Part shown: piece by piece, positions 19,812 to 29,684 of the stretch
Layout: each line of letters opens with the position of its first letter
How positions within the stretch are numbered: position 1 is the first letter of the stretch
Notes under the pieces: generated by a model
What the model was told of the DNA's origin: nothing
The model's database searches: none
Seen by the model: the letters and a program-made list of their open reading frames with translations, nothing else
Program-made: the position numbers and the translations under genes
Assembly (NCBI GenBank): GCA_019118925.1
Contig: DWYC01000088.1
Span: 1-64,000 of the forward strand
Length of the DNA stretch: 64,000 nucleotides
Origin: Candidatus Flavonifractor intestinipullorum
GTDB taxonomy: Bacteria > Bacillota > Clostridia > Oscillospirales > Oscillospiraceae
Reading direction: 5' to 3'

Positions 19812-20759
19812 TCAATTGAGCTCGACCCGGGGGTCAAAGACCTTATAGAGCAGGTCCACCACCAGATTGACTACGATGTACACCAGAGCCACCACCAGGA
19901 TGATGGCCTGAACCTGGGTATAGTCCCGGCGGATCAGAGAGTCGTAGGCCAGCTTGCCCATGCCGTTGATGCCGAACACCGTCTCGATCACGCAGGCGCC
20001 GCCCATCAGAGAGGCGATGTTGGTGCCGATGTGGGTGATCACTGGGGACATGGCGTTCTTCAGGGCGTGCTGGTAGAGCACGACCCGCTCGGCCAGGCCC
20101 TTGGCCCGGGCAGTGCGGATATAGTCGTCCCCCAGCACGTCCAGCATGGTGGAGCGGGTATAGCGGGCGATGGAGGCCACGCTCTGGAAGCCCAGGGCCA
20201 CCGAGGGCAGGATCACATACCGGATGGACTGGAGCAGTCCCACCTCTGCAATGGGGTAGTAGTTCATATTGGGCAGCACGCCCCAGAGGGTGCCCACGTA
20301 GTAGGCCAGCATGATGCCGCTCCAGAACACGGGGATGGACAGGCCGAAAACCGACACGGTCATGAGCAGATAGTCGAGAACGCTGTTGCGCTTGACCGCG
20401 CTGATGATGCCCACGGGGATGCCGATGATGACCGAGATGAGAATGCTCAGAATCATGATGAGGACCGTGGGCTCCAGGCTGTTGCGGATGTTCTCAAAGA
20501 CGGGCAGGTTGTTGTACATGGACGTACCCCAGTCCCCCCGCAGCAGGTCCTGAATGTACTCCACGAACTGTACGGGCAGGGGCTTGTTCAGCCCCAGGGT
20601 CTCCCGCAGAATCTCCAGGTCGCCCGGCGGGGCGTCCCGGCCCAGAATGAGCACCGCCACGTCGCCGGGAAGCATCCGCATGAGAAAGAAGGTGATGAAC
20701 ACCACGATCAGGAGCACGGGAATGGCGGAGAGAATGCGTTTGAGGGTGTATTTTAACAC
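19812..20759 (-). CDS. Peptide ABC transporter permease (DppB-like)
   Basis: MLKYTLKRILSAIPVLLIVVFITFFLMRMLPGD and RYTRSTMLDVLGDDYIRTARAKGL. Confidence 0.93.
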   Translation of the reverse strand: MLKYTLKRILSAIPVLLIVVFITFFLMRMLPGDVAVLILGRDAPPGDLEILRETLGLNKPLPVQFVEYIQDLLRGDWGTSMYNNLPVFENIRNSLEPTVLIMILSILISVIIGIPVGIISAVKRNSVLDYLLMTVSVFGLSIPVFWSGIMLAYYVGTLWGVLPNMNYYPIAEVGLLQSIRYVILPSVALGFQSVASIARYTRSTMLDVLGDDYIRTARAKGLAERVVLYQHALKNAMSPVITHIGTNIASLMGGACVIETVFGINGMGKLAYDSLIRRDYTQVQAIILVVALVYIVVNLVVDLLYKVFDPRVELN

Positions 20760-20814
20760 AGATGTCCTTCCTCCTTGTGGAAAAAATAACCCGGCGCAGC
20801 GCCGTACCGGGGAA

Positions 20815-20842
20815 GGCAGGGGAAGCCGCGGCCTCCCCTGCC
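20815..20842 (-). other. Intercistronic hairpin between binding protein and permease genes
   Basis: GGCAGGGGAAGCCGCGGCCTCCCCTGCC. Confidence 0.5.
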
Positions 20843-20858
20843 CTAAAAAGCTATGAAT

Positions 20859-22544
20859 TTATGCCGCGGAGGTAAAGTAGGAGTTCCACCAGTACATGTC
20901 CACGCCCTGACGGTCGGGGATCATATCGGAGGAGTACCAGCACACGGTGCCGAAGTCGCCCAGAATGATATAGGGGACCTCTTCGTCCAGGAGCGTACAG
21001 AAATCGGTAAAGGCCTGGATGCTCTCCTCACTGCCGGCGGCGGTGGTGCCCAGGCGGTTCAGGATCTCCTGGCGCTCGGGGCTGTCCCACAGGAGGTAGC
21101 CGGTGACAAACTGGCTGAGCAGGGGGTGCAGATAGGACTTCTGCGTCTCCCGGCAGCAGATGTCGAAGTCGCCGCAGTTGGGGTCGTTGTAGCTGCTCTC
21201 ATAGGTGGTGACGTCCTTGACCTGTAGGTCCACGTTCACACCGATGGCCCGCAGCATCTCGGCGGCGGGCAGGGCGGTGGTGTAGTAGGAGTCGGAGTCG
21301 GCGCACCACCAGCGGATGGTCTCGCCGTTGTAGCCGGAGGCCTCCAGATACTCCCTGGCCTGGTCCAGATCCTGGCCCATATTCTGGTTGAGGATCTCGT
21401 TATAATAGGGGCTGGAGGGCATCATGGGGCAGCCGTCCACCGCGTACTGAGTGGGATCGGTCTTGGTGGAGAGCAGAATCTGATTGGCGTCCAGGCAGGC
21501 CCGGACGGCCTTGCGGAAGTTCACGTCCTGGACGATGCTGTTGCTGTTGGCCTCGGTCAGATTGAAGATGATGGTGGGGGACCAGCCGTTCCAGTCCTTA
21601 TCGCTCCAGCAGCCGGCGTTCTCCAGCTGGGGGGCCATGTCGGTGAGGATGGAGGTGGAGTAGTCGAAGTTGCCGCCGATCATGCCGTTGGCCCGGGCGG
21701 TCTGGTCGCTGGCCACGCTGCAGTAGATCTTGTCGAAGTAGGCGTGCTTGGGGGCGGCGGGGCCGGTGCCGGCCATGTCGTCGGGCACGGGCACATAGTC
21801 CTCAAACCGGGTGAGGGTCAGGTCGGTCTCCCGGTTCCAGGTCTCCAGCATATAGGGGCCGGTGCCGATGATCTCACTGTCGTCGGTAATATAGGAGTCC
21901 ATGTGGGCCTGTGCGATCTCGGCGGGCATGACCTTGCACCCGCCCTTGAGCTCGCCGATGGTGAGCAGGGCGATGGGGGCCACGGCGGAGAGGGTGTAGA
22001 CCACGGTGGAGTCGTCCACCACCTCGGTATTGACGATATAGTCGCCGAAGTTGGTCTGACCGTTGGTGGAGTAGACCAGGAAGCGGTCGATGGAGGCCAC
22101 CACGTCGTGGATGTCCACCGTATCGCCGTTGTGGAACTTGACGTTCTCCCGCACGGTGAGGGTGAGCTGAAGGTTGTTCTCGCTCATCTCATAGGTGCAC
22201 ACGCCGGGCCAGACGGTGCCGTCGTCGGCCACCTGAACCGGGGACTCGTAGATGTGATAGCCGGGGACATAGTTCTGATTGGTGAAGAACTGGGCGGGGT
22301 CCAGGGAGTTGGTGGCGCCGTTGAAGTTCAGGCGCATGGTGCCGCCGTACTTGTCCTCCTCGGCGGTGGTGTCGGCGGCCAGGCGCTGGGCGCTGGTGCC
22401 CTCCTGGAAGCTGGACGAGGCCTGACCACCGCTGGGGGCGGCGGAGGCGGCGGGCTGTCCGCCGCCGTCACAGCCGGCCAGGACGCCCAGAAGCAGGGCC
22501 CCGGCGGTGAGGACGCTCAGGACGCGGGTGGGAGTACGATTCAT
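20859..22544 (-). CDS. Peptide ABC transporter substrate-binding lipoprotein (SBP_bac_5)
   Basis: MNRTPTRVLSVLTAGALLLGVLAGC lipobox; family motifs GTMRLNFNGATNSLDPAQF, VKFHNGDTVDIHDVVASIDRF. Confidence 0.92.
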   Translation of the reverse strand: MNRTPTRVLSVLTAGALLLGVLAGCDGGGQPAASAAPSGGQASSSFQEGTSAQRLAADTTAEEDKYGGTMRLNFNGATNSLDPAQFFTNQNYVPGYHIYESPVQVADDGTVWPGVCTYEMSENNLQLTLTVRENVKFHNGDTVDIHDVVASIDRFLVYSTNGQTNFGDYIVNTEVVDDSTVVYTLSAVAPIALLTIGELKGGCKVMPAEIAQAHMDSYITDDSEIIGTGPYMLETWNRETDLTLTRFEDYVPVPDDMAGTGPAAPKHAYFDKIYCSVASDQTARANGMIGGNFDYSTSILTDMAPQLENAGCWSDKDWNGWSPTIIFNLTEANSNSIVQDVNFRKAVRACLDANQILLSTKTDPTQYAVDGCPMMPSSPYYNEILNQNMGQDLDQAREYLEASGYNGETIRWWCADSDSYYTTALPAAEMLRAIGVNVDLQVKDVTTYESSYNDPNCGDFDICCRETQKSYLHPLLSQFVTGYLLWDSPERQEILNRLGTTAAGSEESIQAFTDFCTLLDEEVPYIILGDFGTVCWYSSDMIPDRQGVDMYWWNSYFTSAA

Positions 22545-23140
22545 TGGTAGATCCTCCTTTATGTTGATGATACCCAAATGGGGCCTGCGGGCCCCGGAGT
22601 TTCCATACAAAGAAATTGCCATGGACCGTCCCACGCTGAGGAACATCCATGGCAGTATATGGGCGGGATAAGCCCATAAAAGCAGTCAATGATAACGCTC
22701 CACACATGTGGCAGTCTGGGGGATATTCTCCCACAGCCCAGGCAGCCGGCCCCGTGGGCGGCGGGACGGCCCTTCGGCGGCCAAGCCTTTCCCCAGCAGG
22801 GCCGCCCGCCCCGAAGCCTGGATACTCATCTTTGCCGCGCCTCTACCATTGATTCCAATCTTATGGTTTTGGAAACAATCAGATATATATTGGAATTCTA
22901 CCAAATCTGCGGCCTGGTGTCAATATATCTGGCGATATATTTCCCGCATTCCGGGCCATTTTGCACGCTGCGGCGCAACTTGCACAGCGGTGCGGCCCAT
23001 GGTAGAATAAAGTTCCCAGTTTATTACGGACGGAAGGAGCGGTGCGCCATGGACAGCGAGCAGCGCAAAAAGAGAGCCGTGGCCGTTGGCCCGGCGGGAG
23101 AAAGGAGGGATGAGACAACAATTTGAAAGGAGCGTTTGCG

Positions 23141-23806
23141 ATGCATTCCATTCCCGATCCCAATGTGATCTTTCCCAACGAATACGGTACCACCTGCTTT
23201 TTGAAAAATGTGATCTCCGCCCCCAACATTCAGGTGGGAGATTATACCTATTACGACGACCCGGCGGACCCCACGGCCTTTGAGAAAAACAACGTGTGGT
23301 TCAACTACCCGGAATTTGGCGACCGCCTGGTGATCGGCAAATTCTGCTCCATCGCCTCGGGCGTACGCTTCATTATGGGCCCGGCCAATCACCGCACCAG
23401 CAGCGTGACAACCTATCCGTTCCACGTCTTTGGCGGCGCGTGGGCCCAGCACACGCCCGACCACCTCTCCGAGCTCCCCTTCAAGGGGGACATCGTGGTG
23501 GGCAACGACGTCTGGATCGGTCCGGACAGTCTGATTCTCCCCGGCGTACACATCGGGGACGGGGCGGTCATCGCGGCCCGGTCCGTGGTGAGCCGGGATG
23601 TGCCCCCCTATGGCGTGGCGGGAGGCAACCCGGCCCGGGTGCGGAAGAAGCGCTTTGGAGAAGCGCTGATCCAGATCCTGCTGGAGCTGCGGTGGTGGGA
23701 CTGCCCGCCGGAGGAGCTGGTCCAGCTCCTGCCGCTGCTGTGCGACCCGGATCTGGAGCGGGTGGAACAGACCCTGGGGGCTTACTGTGCCGCCCGGCGG
23801 AAGTAA
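23141..23806 (+). CDS. Vat/CatB-like hexapeptide-repeat O-acetyltransferase
   Basis: VIGKFCSIASGVRFIMGPANHRTSSVTTYPFHVFG, GNDVWIGPDSLILPGVHIGDGAVIAARSVVSRDVPPYGVAGGNPARVRKKRF. Confidence 0.85.
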   Translation: MHSIPDPNVIFPNEYGTTCFLKNVISAPNIQVGDYTYYDDPADPTAFEKNNVWFNYPEFGDRLVIGKFCSIASGVRFIMGPANHRTSSVTTYPFHVFGGAWAQHTPDHLSELPFKGDIVVGNDVWIGPDSLILPGVHIGDGAVIAARSVVSRDVPPYGVAGGNPARVRKKRFGEALIQILLELRWWDCPPEELVQLLPLLCDPDLERVEQTLGAYCAARRK

Positions 23807-23935
23807 TGCCGGTAGAAGTGTCAGATTTGTGCAAAGCTACAGGAAAGAATGGTTGCAATTCCGGGGGACAAGTGCTATCCTTTATCTGCTTAATTCCCAG
23901 GCCCGGAGGCCCGGTGAGAAAGGAACAGAACTGAC

Positions 23936-25102
23936 ATGATTTTCGGCATTTTGAAGGACATCAAAGAGGGCGAGTACCGGGTGATCTGTACGCCCATGGA
24001 GGTCAAGAGCATCGTGGCTGCGGGCCATACGGTGTGGGCCCAGCACGACTGCGGCAAGATGGCGGGCTTCCCGGACGAGGCCTATGCCGCCGCGGGCGCC
24101 CGGATTGTGGACACGGCGGAGGAGATGTACGCCGGGTGCGATATGGTGGCCAAGGTGAAGGAGTTCACCACCCAGGAGTGCGCCCAGATGCGCAAGGGCC
24201 AGATCATCCTGGGGTGCATCCACCCCGCCGCCCATCCGGAGGAGGTGGACGCCCTGCTTGAGAGCGGCTGCATCGCCTTCACCGCCGAGGACTCCCACCG
24301 CTACGGCTCCCCCAACTGCGAGGCCGCCGGAAAGCAGGGGGCCCTCTTCGGGCTGGAGTCCATGCTGACCATCAACGGCGGCAAGGGCAAGTACGTGGGC
24401 GGTTTCGCCGGCGCGCCGGGCATGAACGTGCTCATTCTGGGCGGCGGCACCGTGGGTCAGGCGGCTCTCCAGGTCCTCTATGCCCTGGGGGCCAGGTGCA
24501 CCGTCATGGACATCAATGTGGGCATCCTGCGCACCCTCATGAACCAGTATAAGGGCGAGATCGACACCATGTTCTGCAACAAGGAGACCATTGCCTCGGT
24601 GCTGCCCCAGACCGACATGGTCCTCAACTGCGTCAAGTGGCCCAAGGAGCGCAAGGATTTCCTCATCGACAAGGAGATGCTCAAGCTCATGGAGCCCGGC
24701 TCGGTGCTGGTGGACATCTCCAACGACGACCCCGGCGCCATTGAGTCCAGCCACGAGACCCACCACGACAACCCCCGCTACGTGGTCAACGGCGTGGTCC
24801 ACTACTGCGTGAGCAACATCCCCGGCGCAGTGGCCAACTCCACTTCGGTGGCCTACGCGGCCGAGATGCTGCCCTTTATCCTGAGCATCCTCAACGACGG
24901 CGTGGCGGGCTGCTGCGCCAAGGACGGCTATTACCGCCGGAGCCTGACCACCTACGAGGGCTACCTGACCCACGAGGAGACCAGCGCCATCCAGCACAAG
25001 CCCTGGATCCGCCCGGAGGACATTCTGGGCATCGCGGGGGGGCACCTGGATCCGGCGCCCGCCGCCACGGTGACCCACTCCGACCTGTTCTATCAGCGCT
25101 AA
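23936..25102 (+). CDS. Alanine dehydrogenase-family protein
   Basis: ILKDIKEGEYRVICTPMEVKSIVAAGHTV, VLILGGGTVGQAALQVLYALGA, HYCVSNIPGAVANSTSVA. Confidence 0.88.
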   Translation: MIFGILKDIKEGEYRVICTPMEVKSIVAAGHTVWAQHDCGKMAGFPDEAYAAAGARIVDTAEEMYAGCDMVAKVKEFTTQECAQMRKGQIILGCIHPAAHPEEVDALLESGCIAFTAEDSHRYGSPNCEAAGKQGALFGLESMLTINGGKGKYVGGFAGAPGMNVLILGGGTVGQAALQVLYALGARCTVMDINVGILRTLMNQYKGEIDTMFCNKETIASVLPQTDMVLNCVKWPKERKDFLIDKEMLKLMEPGSVLVDISNDDPGAIESSHETHHDNPRYVVNGVVHYCVSNIPGAVANSTSVAYAAEMLPFILSILNDGVAGCCAKDGYYRRSLTTYEGYLTHEETSAIQHKPWIRPEDILGIAGGHLDPAPAATVTHSDLFYQR

Positions 25103-25123
25103 CGGCTCTGCCGGTTCAAACGA

Positions 25124-25160
25124 ACGCCGCCCCGCTCAATTTCTTGAGCGGGGCGGCGTT
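25124..25160. terminator. Bidirectional intrinsic terminator
   Basis: ACGCCGCCCCGCTCAATTTCTTGAGCGGGGCGGCGTTTT. Confidence 0.85.
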
Positions 25161-25168
25161 TTATGGGT

Positions 25169-26191
25169 TCAGGAGGCCGCCAGAGCCTGGCGGTAGGCGG
25201 TATAGTCGGCGCTCCACTGCTCGTCGCCGGAGTCGGCGGCCAGACCGGGCCAGCGGCGGCTGAGCAGGACGCTGAGATAGTCGGTGAACCGGGCGGCGGC
25301 CACGCCGGTCAGGTGGCGCTGGTCATAGAAGTCGGCCGTGGTGAGACCGATCGCCTCATAGCACTGGTTGAAGTCGTCGAAGGGCACCCCGTAGGCGGCG
25401 GCCAGCTCCTCGACCGACTCCATCCGCAGGGCCTGAGTCTCCTCCAGGGCGGTGTTGGAGGGGGCCTTGATGAGCCAGAGGTCGATGCCCTCGGCCTCGC
25501 ACAGGGCGATGATCTTCTCCAGATACTCCACATTTTTCTCCAGCAGCGCGCCGCTCTCTCCCGCCTCCATGGGAATGACCTCGGGGGCGGTGACCTGCCG
25601 GTCGGGCAGGAGCACATGGCCCCGATAGGGGTCGCGGAGCTGGGAGCGGCGGGTGTGGTAGTCCTGGTCCTCCAGCTCGTCCCAGCGGCTGTGGTACTTC
25701 ATAAAGTTCCAGATCAGCGGGGCCCGCTCCCCCGCCGGGGCGGAGACCATGGCCAATTTGAGCTTGTCCAGGGACAGGGGCAGCTCGTCCATAAAGGAGA
25801 AGTTCACCCCGTCGTCGTAGTACTCCTGGTCGTCCCCCATCATGTTGCACTCCACCACGATGAGCTGGGGGTCCTGGGTCTTGAGGGCCTCCTTCACGTA
25901 GTAGTACGTGGCCCACATGGGCTGGAGCTGGGTGGCAAAGACATAGCTCTTCACCCCCGTGTTGTACCACAGCTCCAGAGGGGAGACCGAGGCGTACACA
26001 TGGGAGGAGCCGAAGAAGAGAACCGAGAACTCCCCCTCGGGCTCGTTATAGAAACCGCCGATCTTGTTGGTCATGTCCCAGGGGGGCTCCAGAGACTTCC
26101 GGGCGAAGAGCCAGGTCATGGGCCCCACGGTCAGCAGGAAAATGAGGGTAAAGACCAGGGCGCTGAGAAAAAATTTTTTATTGGATGTCAT
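25169..26191 (-). CDS. AlgX/DHHW-like SGNH-type membrane-anchored protein (O-acetylation partner)
   Basis: N-terminal TM, FGSSHVYASVSPLELWYNTG; adjacent to MBOAT gene. Confidence 0.65.
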   Translation of the reverse strand: MTSNKKFFLSALVFTLIFLLTVGPMTWLFARKSLEPPWDMTNKIGGFYNEPEGEFSVLFFGSSHVYASVSPLELWYNTGVKSYVFATQLQPMWATYYYVKEALKTQDPQLIVVECNMMGDDQEYYDDGVNFSFMDELPLSLDKLKLAMVSAPAGERAPLIWNFMKYHSRWDELEDQDYHTRRSQLRDPYRGHVLLPDRQVTAPEVIPMEAGESGALLEKNVEYLEKIIALCEAEGIDLWLIKAPSNTALEETQALRMESVEELAAAYGVPFDDFNQCYEAIGLTTADFYDQRHLTGVAAARFTDYLSVLLSRRWPGLAADSGDEQWSADYTAYRQALAAS

Positions 26192-26200
26192 GGGGCCACC

Positions 26201-27682
26201 TCAGAACTGGAAGTAGATGAACTGGGACTCGGAGAAATCGGGCCCATAGATGCCGAAAATGAGGATCACGTAGAGGACGGCCAAATAGCACGCCCACCGC
26301 ACCGGCACAGGCAGGCGCAGGACATACGTGCGCACCCGGACGCCGGCGCTGTTGCACAGATCCACCGCAAAGAGGACCAGCAGAGAGAGCAGCATAACCC
26401 GCAGCTCGGCTCCGTTCAGGCCCAGCGAGAACCCCTCGGCGACGGCGGCCCCGCCGGAGGACACGTGGGAGAGGATGTCCAGAGCGGCAGAAAAGGAAGG
26501 GGCGCGGAAGAAGAGCCAGGCGAAGTCGATGAGCACGAAGGTCAGGGCGATGCGCACCGCCTTCCACACCAGGGTCCTGGTGGGCAGGTGCAGGGCGGCG
26601 CACAGGCGCTCCCGGGCGGGACGGAGGATGCTCCCCAGCACCTGGTACACACCGTTGAGGGCGCCCCAGACCACATAGTTCCAGCTCGCCCCGTGCCACA
26701 GGCCGGAGGCGGTGAAGGTGATGAGATTGTTGAGGTACTTCCGGGCGGTCCCCTTCCGGTTGCCGCCCAGGGGGATATACAGGTAATCCCGGAACCAGGT
26801 GGACAGGGAGATGTGCCACCGGTGCCAGAACTCCCCGCAGGACTGGGAGAGATAGGGCTGACGGAAGTTCTCCATCAGGCGGAAGCCCATGACCTGGGCC
26901 GCCCCCACGGCGATGTTGGAGTAGCCGCCGAAGTCGCAGTAGATCTGGAAGGCGAAGAGGACCACCGCCAGCACGACGGCCCAGGCGGGCATGGCGGCAT
27001 AGCCGTCAAAGACGGTGTCCACCACGATGGCCACCCGGTCGGCCACCACCATCTTCTGAAAAAGGCCCCAGAGCATCAGCAGCAGTCCGTCCCGAGCCCG
27101 CTGGGCGTCGAAGGTGTGGCGCTCATGGACCTGGAGCAGGAGATTTTTGGACCGCTCGATGGGTCCGGCCACCAGCTGGGGAAAGAAGGAGACGAACAGA
27201 GCGTAGCGGAAGAAATTGGGTTCGGCCTCGATTTCCCCCCGGTACACGTCCATGGTGTAGCTCAGGGCCTGGAAGGTGTAGAAGGAGATGCCCACCGGCA
27301 AAATCACGTCAAAGACCGGCTTGTGCAGGGCTACGCCCCCCAGGGCGAACAGCGCCTCCAGATTGTCCCAGAAGAAGTCCCAGTATTTGAAAAAGAAGAG
27401 GATGGCCAGGTTGCTCCCGAAACTCAGCGCCACCCAGAGCCTGCGCATCCAGGCGCGGCGTTTGGCGTCGGGAATCTGATTGGAGCGGTGGATGAGCAGG
27501 CCGCTCAGGAAGGTGATGGCGGTGGAGGTGGCCATCAGCAGGGCGTAGCGCGGATTCCAGCACATGTAAAAATAGTAACTGGCGATCAGGAGCCACACCC
27601 AGCGCACCCGGTGCGGGAGGACGAAGTAGACGAGGGTGACGATGGGGAAAAAGATGAGAAAATCCAGTGAATTAAACAGCAT
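26201..27682 (-). CDS. MBOAT family O-acyltransferase (AlgI/DltB-like)
   Basis: MLFNSLDFLIFFPIVTLVYFVLP, QIYCDFGGYSNIAVGAAQVMGF, WHRWHISLSTWFRDYLYIPLGGNRKG, GLWHGASWNYVVWG. Confidence 0.95.
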   Translation of the reverse strand: MLFNSLDFLIFFPIVTLVYFVLPHRVRWVWLLIASYYFYMCWNPRYALLMATSTAITFLSGLLIHRSNQIPDAKRRAWMRRLWVALSFGSNLAILFFFKYWDFFWDNLEALFALGGVALHKPVFDVILPVGISFYTFQALSYTMDVYRGEIEAEPNFFRYALFVSFFPQLVAGPIERSKNLLLQVHERHTFDAQRARDGLLLMLWGLFQKMVVADRVAIVVDTVFDGYAAMPAWAVVLAVVLFAFQIYCDFGGYSNIAVGAAQVMGFRLMENFRQPYLSQSCGEFWHRWHISLSTWFRDYLYIPLGGNRKGTARKYLNNLITFTASGLWHGASWNYVVWGALNGVYQVLGSILRPARERLCAALHLPTRTLVWKAVRIALTFVLIDFAWLFFRAPSFSAALDILSHVSSGGAAVAEGFSLGLNGAELRVMLLSLLVLFAVDLCNSAGVRVRTYVLRLPVPVRWACYLAVLYVILIFGIYGPDFSESQFIYFQF

Positions 27683-27769
27683 CGCGCTTCCTCCGGAAAA
27701 AAGGTGGGGGGACGGAGCGGGTCCGTCCCCCCATTATAGCATACCCAAACGGGAAGGGAAAGGGCGTTC

Positions 27770-29143
27770 TTACCCCTCCCGCAGCAGGGCTTCTCCGGCG
27801 GTGTAGATGTCGCCCGCCCCCACGGTCAGGATCAGGTCGCCGGGCCGGGCCGTCTCCCGCAGGCAGGCGGTGACCTCCTCCAGCGTGGCGCAGTAACGGC
27901 TGCCGGGGATCTCCCGGGCCAGGTCCGCCGAGGAGATGCCCAGCTCGTTGGTCTCCCGGGCGGCGTAGATCTCGGCCAGGATGGTGAGATCGGGTTCCCG
28001 CAGGACCCGGACAAAGTCGTCGAAGAGGGCCTTGGTCCGGGAGTAGGTGTGGGGCTGGAAGGCGCAGACGAGACGCCGGTAGTGCAGCTGCCGGGCGGCG
28101 GAGAAGAGGGCCTCCAGCTCCCCGGGGTGGTGGGCGTAGTCGTCATAGACGGCCGCGCCGTGGTAATCCCCCTTGCGCTCAAAGCGCCGGCCCGCCCCCA
28201 GGAAGGCGCAGAGCCCCTGCTCCACGGCGGAGGCCGGGAAGTGGAGGGCCCAGGCGGCCGCGGCGGCGGCCAGAGCGTTTTTCACATTGTGCACTCCCGG
28301 CACCTGGAGCTCCACATGGGCGAAGAGATTCCCCCGGACCACCACGTCGAAGGCGGGGAGGCCGTTGTGCCAGACGAGATTTTGGGCGTGAACGCCCCCC
28401 TCCTCCAGGCCGAAGGTGAGCATCGGGCGCGTCTCCCCCGCCAGGGTGCGCATGGTATTTTCATCGTCCCGGTTGGCGATGATGAGGCCGTCTTCCGGGA
28501 CCCGGTCGGCAAAGGCACGGAAGGAGCGCTCCACGTCCTCCAAATCCCGAAAGAAATCCAGGTGGTCGGCCTCCACATTCAAAATAACGGCGATGGTGGG
28601 GTAGAAGTGGAGGAAGGAGTTGCAGTACTCGCAGCTCTCCAGAATGATGGTGTCCCCGTGGCCCACCCGGTGGCCCGCCCCCAGGAGAGGGAGGGTGCCG
28701 CCGATCATCACGGTGGGGTCGGCGGCAGCGGCCATGGCGATGTGGGTGCACATGGAGGTGGTGGTGGTCTTGCCGTGGGTTCCGGCGATGCACAGGGCGT
28801 TGCGGTAGGCGCGCATGATGGACCCCCAGGCCTGGGCCCGCTCATAGACGGGAAGGCCCAGACGGCGGGCCTCGGCGATTTCGGGGTTGGAGTCGTGGGC
28901 GGCGGCGGTGCGGATGACGAGCTCCGCCCCCGCCACGTTTTCGGCCCGCTGGCCGATGGCAATGGGAATGCCCAGGGCGCGCAGGTGGTCCACCGCGGGG
29001 CTCTCCCGCATGTCGGAGCCGGTGATGGTCATACCCATCCCGTGGAGGACCTCCGCCAGAGGGGCCATGGATACCCCCCCGATGCCCACCAGGTGGGCCC
29101 GGCGGCCCGGGACGAGATAGTCGTGGATGCTGCTGTCAGTCAT
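27770..29143 (-). CDS. murC: UDP-N-acetylmuramate--L-alanine ligase
   Basis: VGIGGVSMAPLAEVLHGMGMTITGSD, CIAGTHGKTTTTSM, YDDYAHHPGELEALF. Confidence 0.95.
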   Translation of the reverse strand: MTDSSIHDYLVPGRRAHLVGIGGVSMAPLAEVLHGMGMTITGSDMRESPAVDHLRALGIPIAIGQRAENVAGAELVIRTAAAHDSNPEIAEARRLGLPVYERAQAWGSIMRAYRNALCIAGTHGKTTTTSMCTHIAMAAAADPTVMIGGTLPLLGAGHRVGHGDTIILESCEYCNSFLHFYPTIAVILNVEADHLDFFRDLEDVERSFRAFADRVPEDGLIIANRDDENTMRTLAGETRPMLTFGLEEGGVHAQNLVWHNGLPAFDVVVRGNLFAHVELQVPGVHNVKNALAAAAAAWALHFPASAVEQGLCAFLGAGRRFERKGDYHGAAVYDDYAHHPGELEALFSAARQLHYRRLVCAFQPHTYSRTKALFDDFVRVLREPDLTILAEIYAARETNELGISSADLAREIPGSRYCATLEEVTACLRETARPGDLILTVGAGDIYTAGEALLREG

Positions 29144-29231
29144 GGGTCATACACCCTTTCCAAAGTGATGTCAAGTTTAATCGTACCATTATATCCCATC
29201 CAAACCTCCGCTTCAAGGGGAAAGGAGGCGT

Positions 29232-29573
29232 TTACCGGGCGGCCTCCTCCGGAGAAGGGGCGGCCGCCCGCTTCCCCGCGGCCTCCCGGCGCGCCAGGTC
29301 CTCGGCCAGGGTGCGGCGGGGCCGGGCGTTGATGCGCTCCCCCCAGCGCGCCGCCCAGGCGCGCAGCGCCTCCAGCCCCTCCTGCGAGAGAGGGAAGGAG
29401 ACCTCCTCCTCCACCTGGCTGAACGCGTGGCCGAAGGGACCCTCCCACACCTGGGCGGTCAAGGTACTTCCGTCCTCCGACGGGACGGCCTGATAGCGCA
29501 TCCGGCCGGCGCTGGCGGTCCAGGCGTTCCCGTTGACGAAGTGGGAGAGGACGGGCAGAAAGTATTCCTCCAT
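29232..29573 (-). CDS. Hypothetical protein
   Basis: 113-aa ORF between murC and the ABC operon; no family recognised. Confidence 0.55.
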   Translation of the reverse strand: MEEYFLPVLSHFVNGNAWTASAGRMRYQAVPSEDGSTLTAQVWEGPFGHAFSQVEEEVSFPLSQEGLEALRAWAARWGERINARPRRTLAEDLARREAAGKRAAAPSPEEAAR

Positions 29574-29684
29574 GGGACATAGCTCCTTTTCACGATGGTA
29601 CTTCCATTATAATGCCTGCCGGGCCGGGCCACAAGCCCGGCGGGCAAAAAGACTCCCCGGCCGGCGGGCCGGGGAGGGTGTGCG

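Noticed and set aside
16047-20756. Long plus-strand ORFs (649 aa at 16047, 696 aa at 18666) antisense to AlkD and the Dpp operon
   Set aside because: Shadow ORFs; no recognisable domains and the minus strand encodes well-conserved genes.
22880-22945. AT-rich CAGATATATATTG / CAATATATCTG near-inverted repeat
   Set aside because: Imperfect and composed of simple TA runs; no supporting promoter or regulator context.
25163-29332. 835-aa and 427-aa plus-strand ORFs opposite AlgX/MBOAT and murC
   Set aside because: Antisense shadow ORFs with biased composition.
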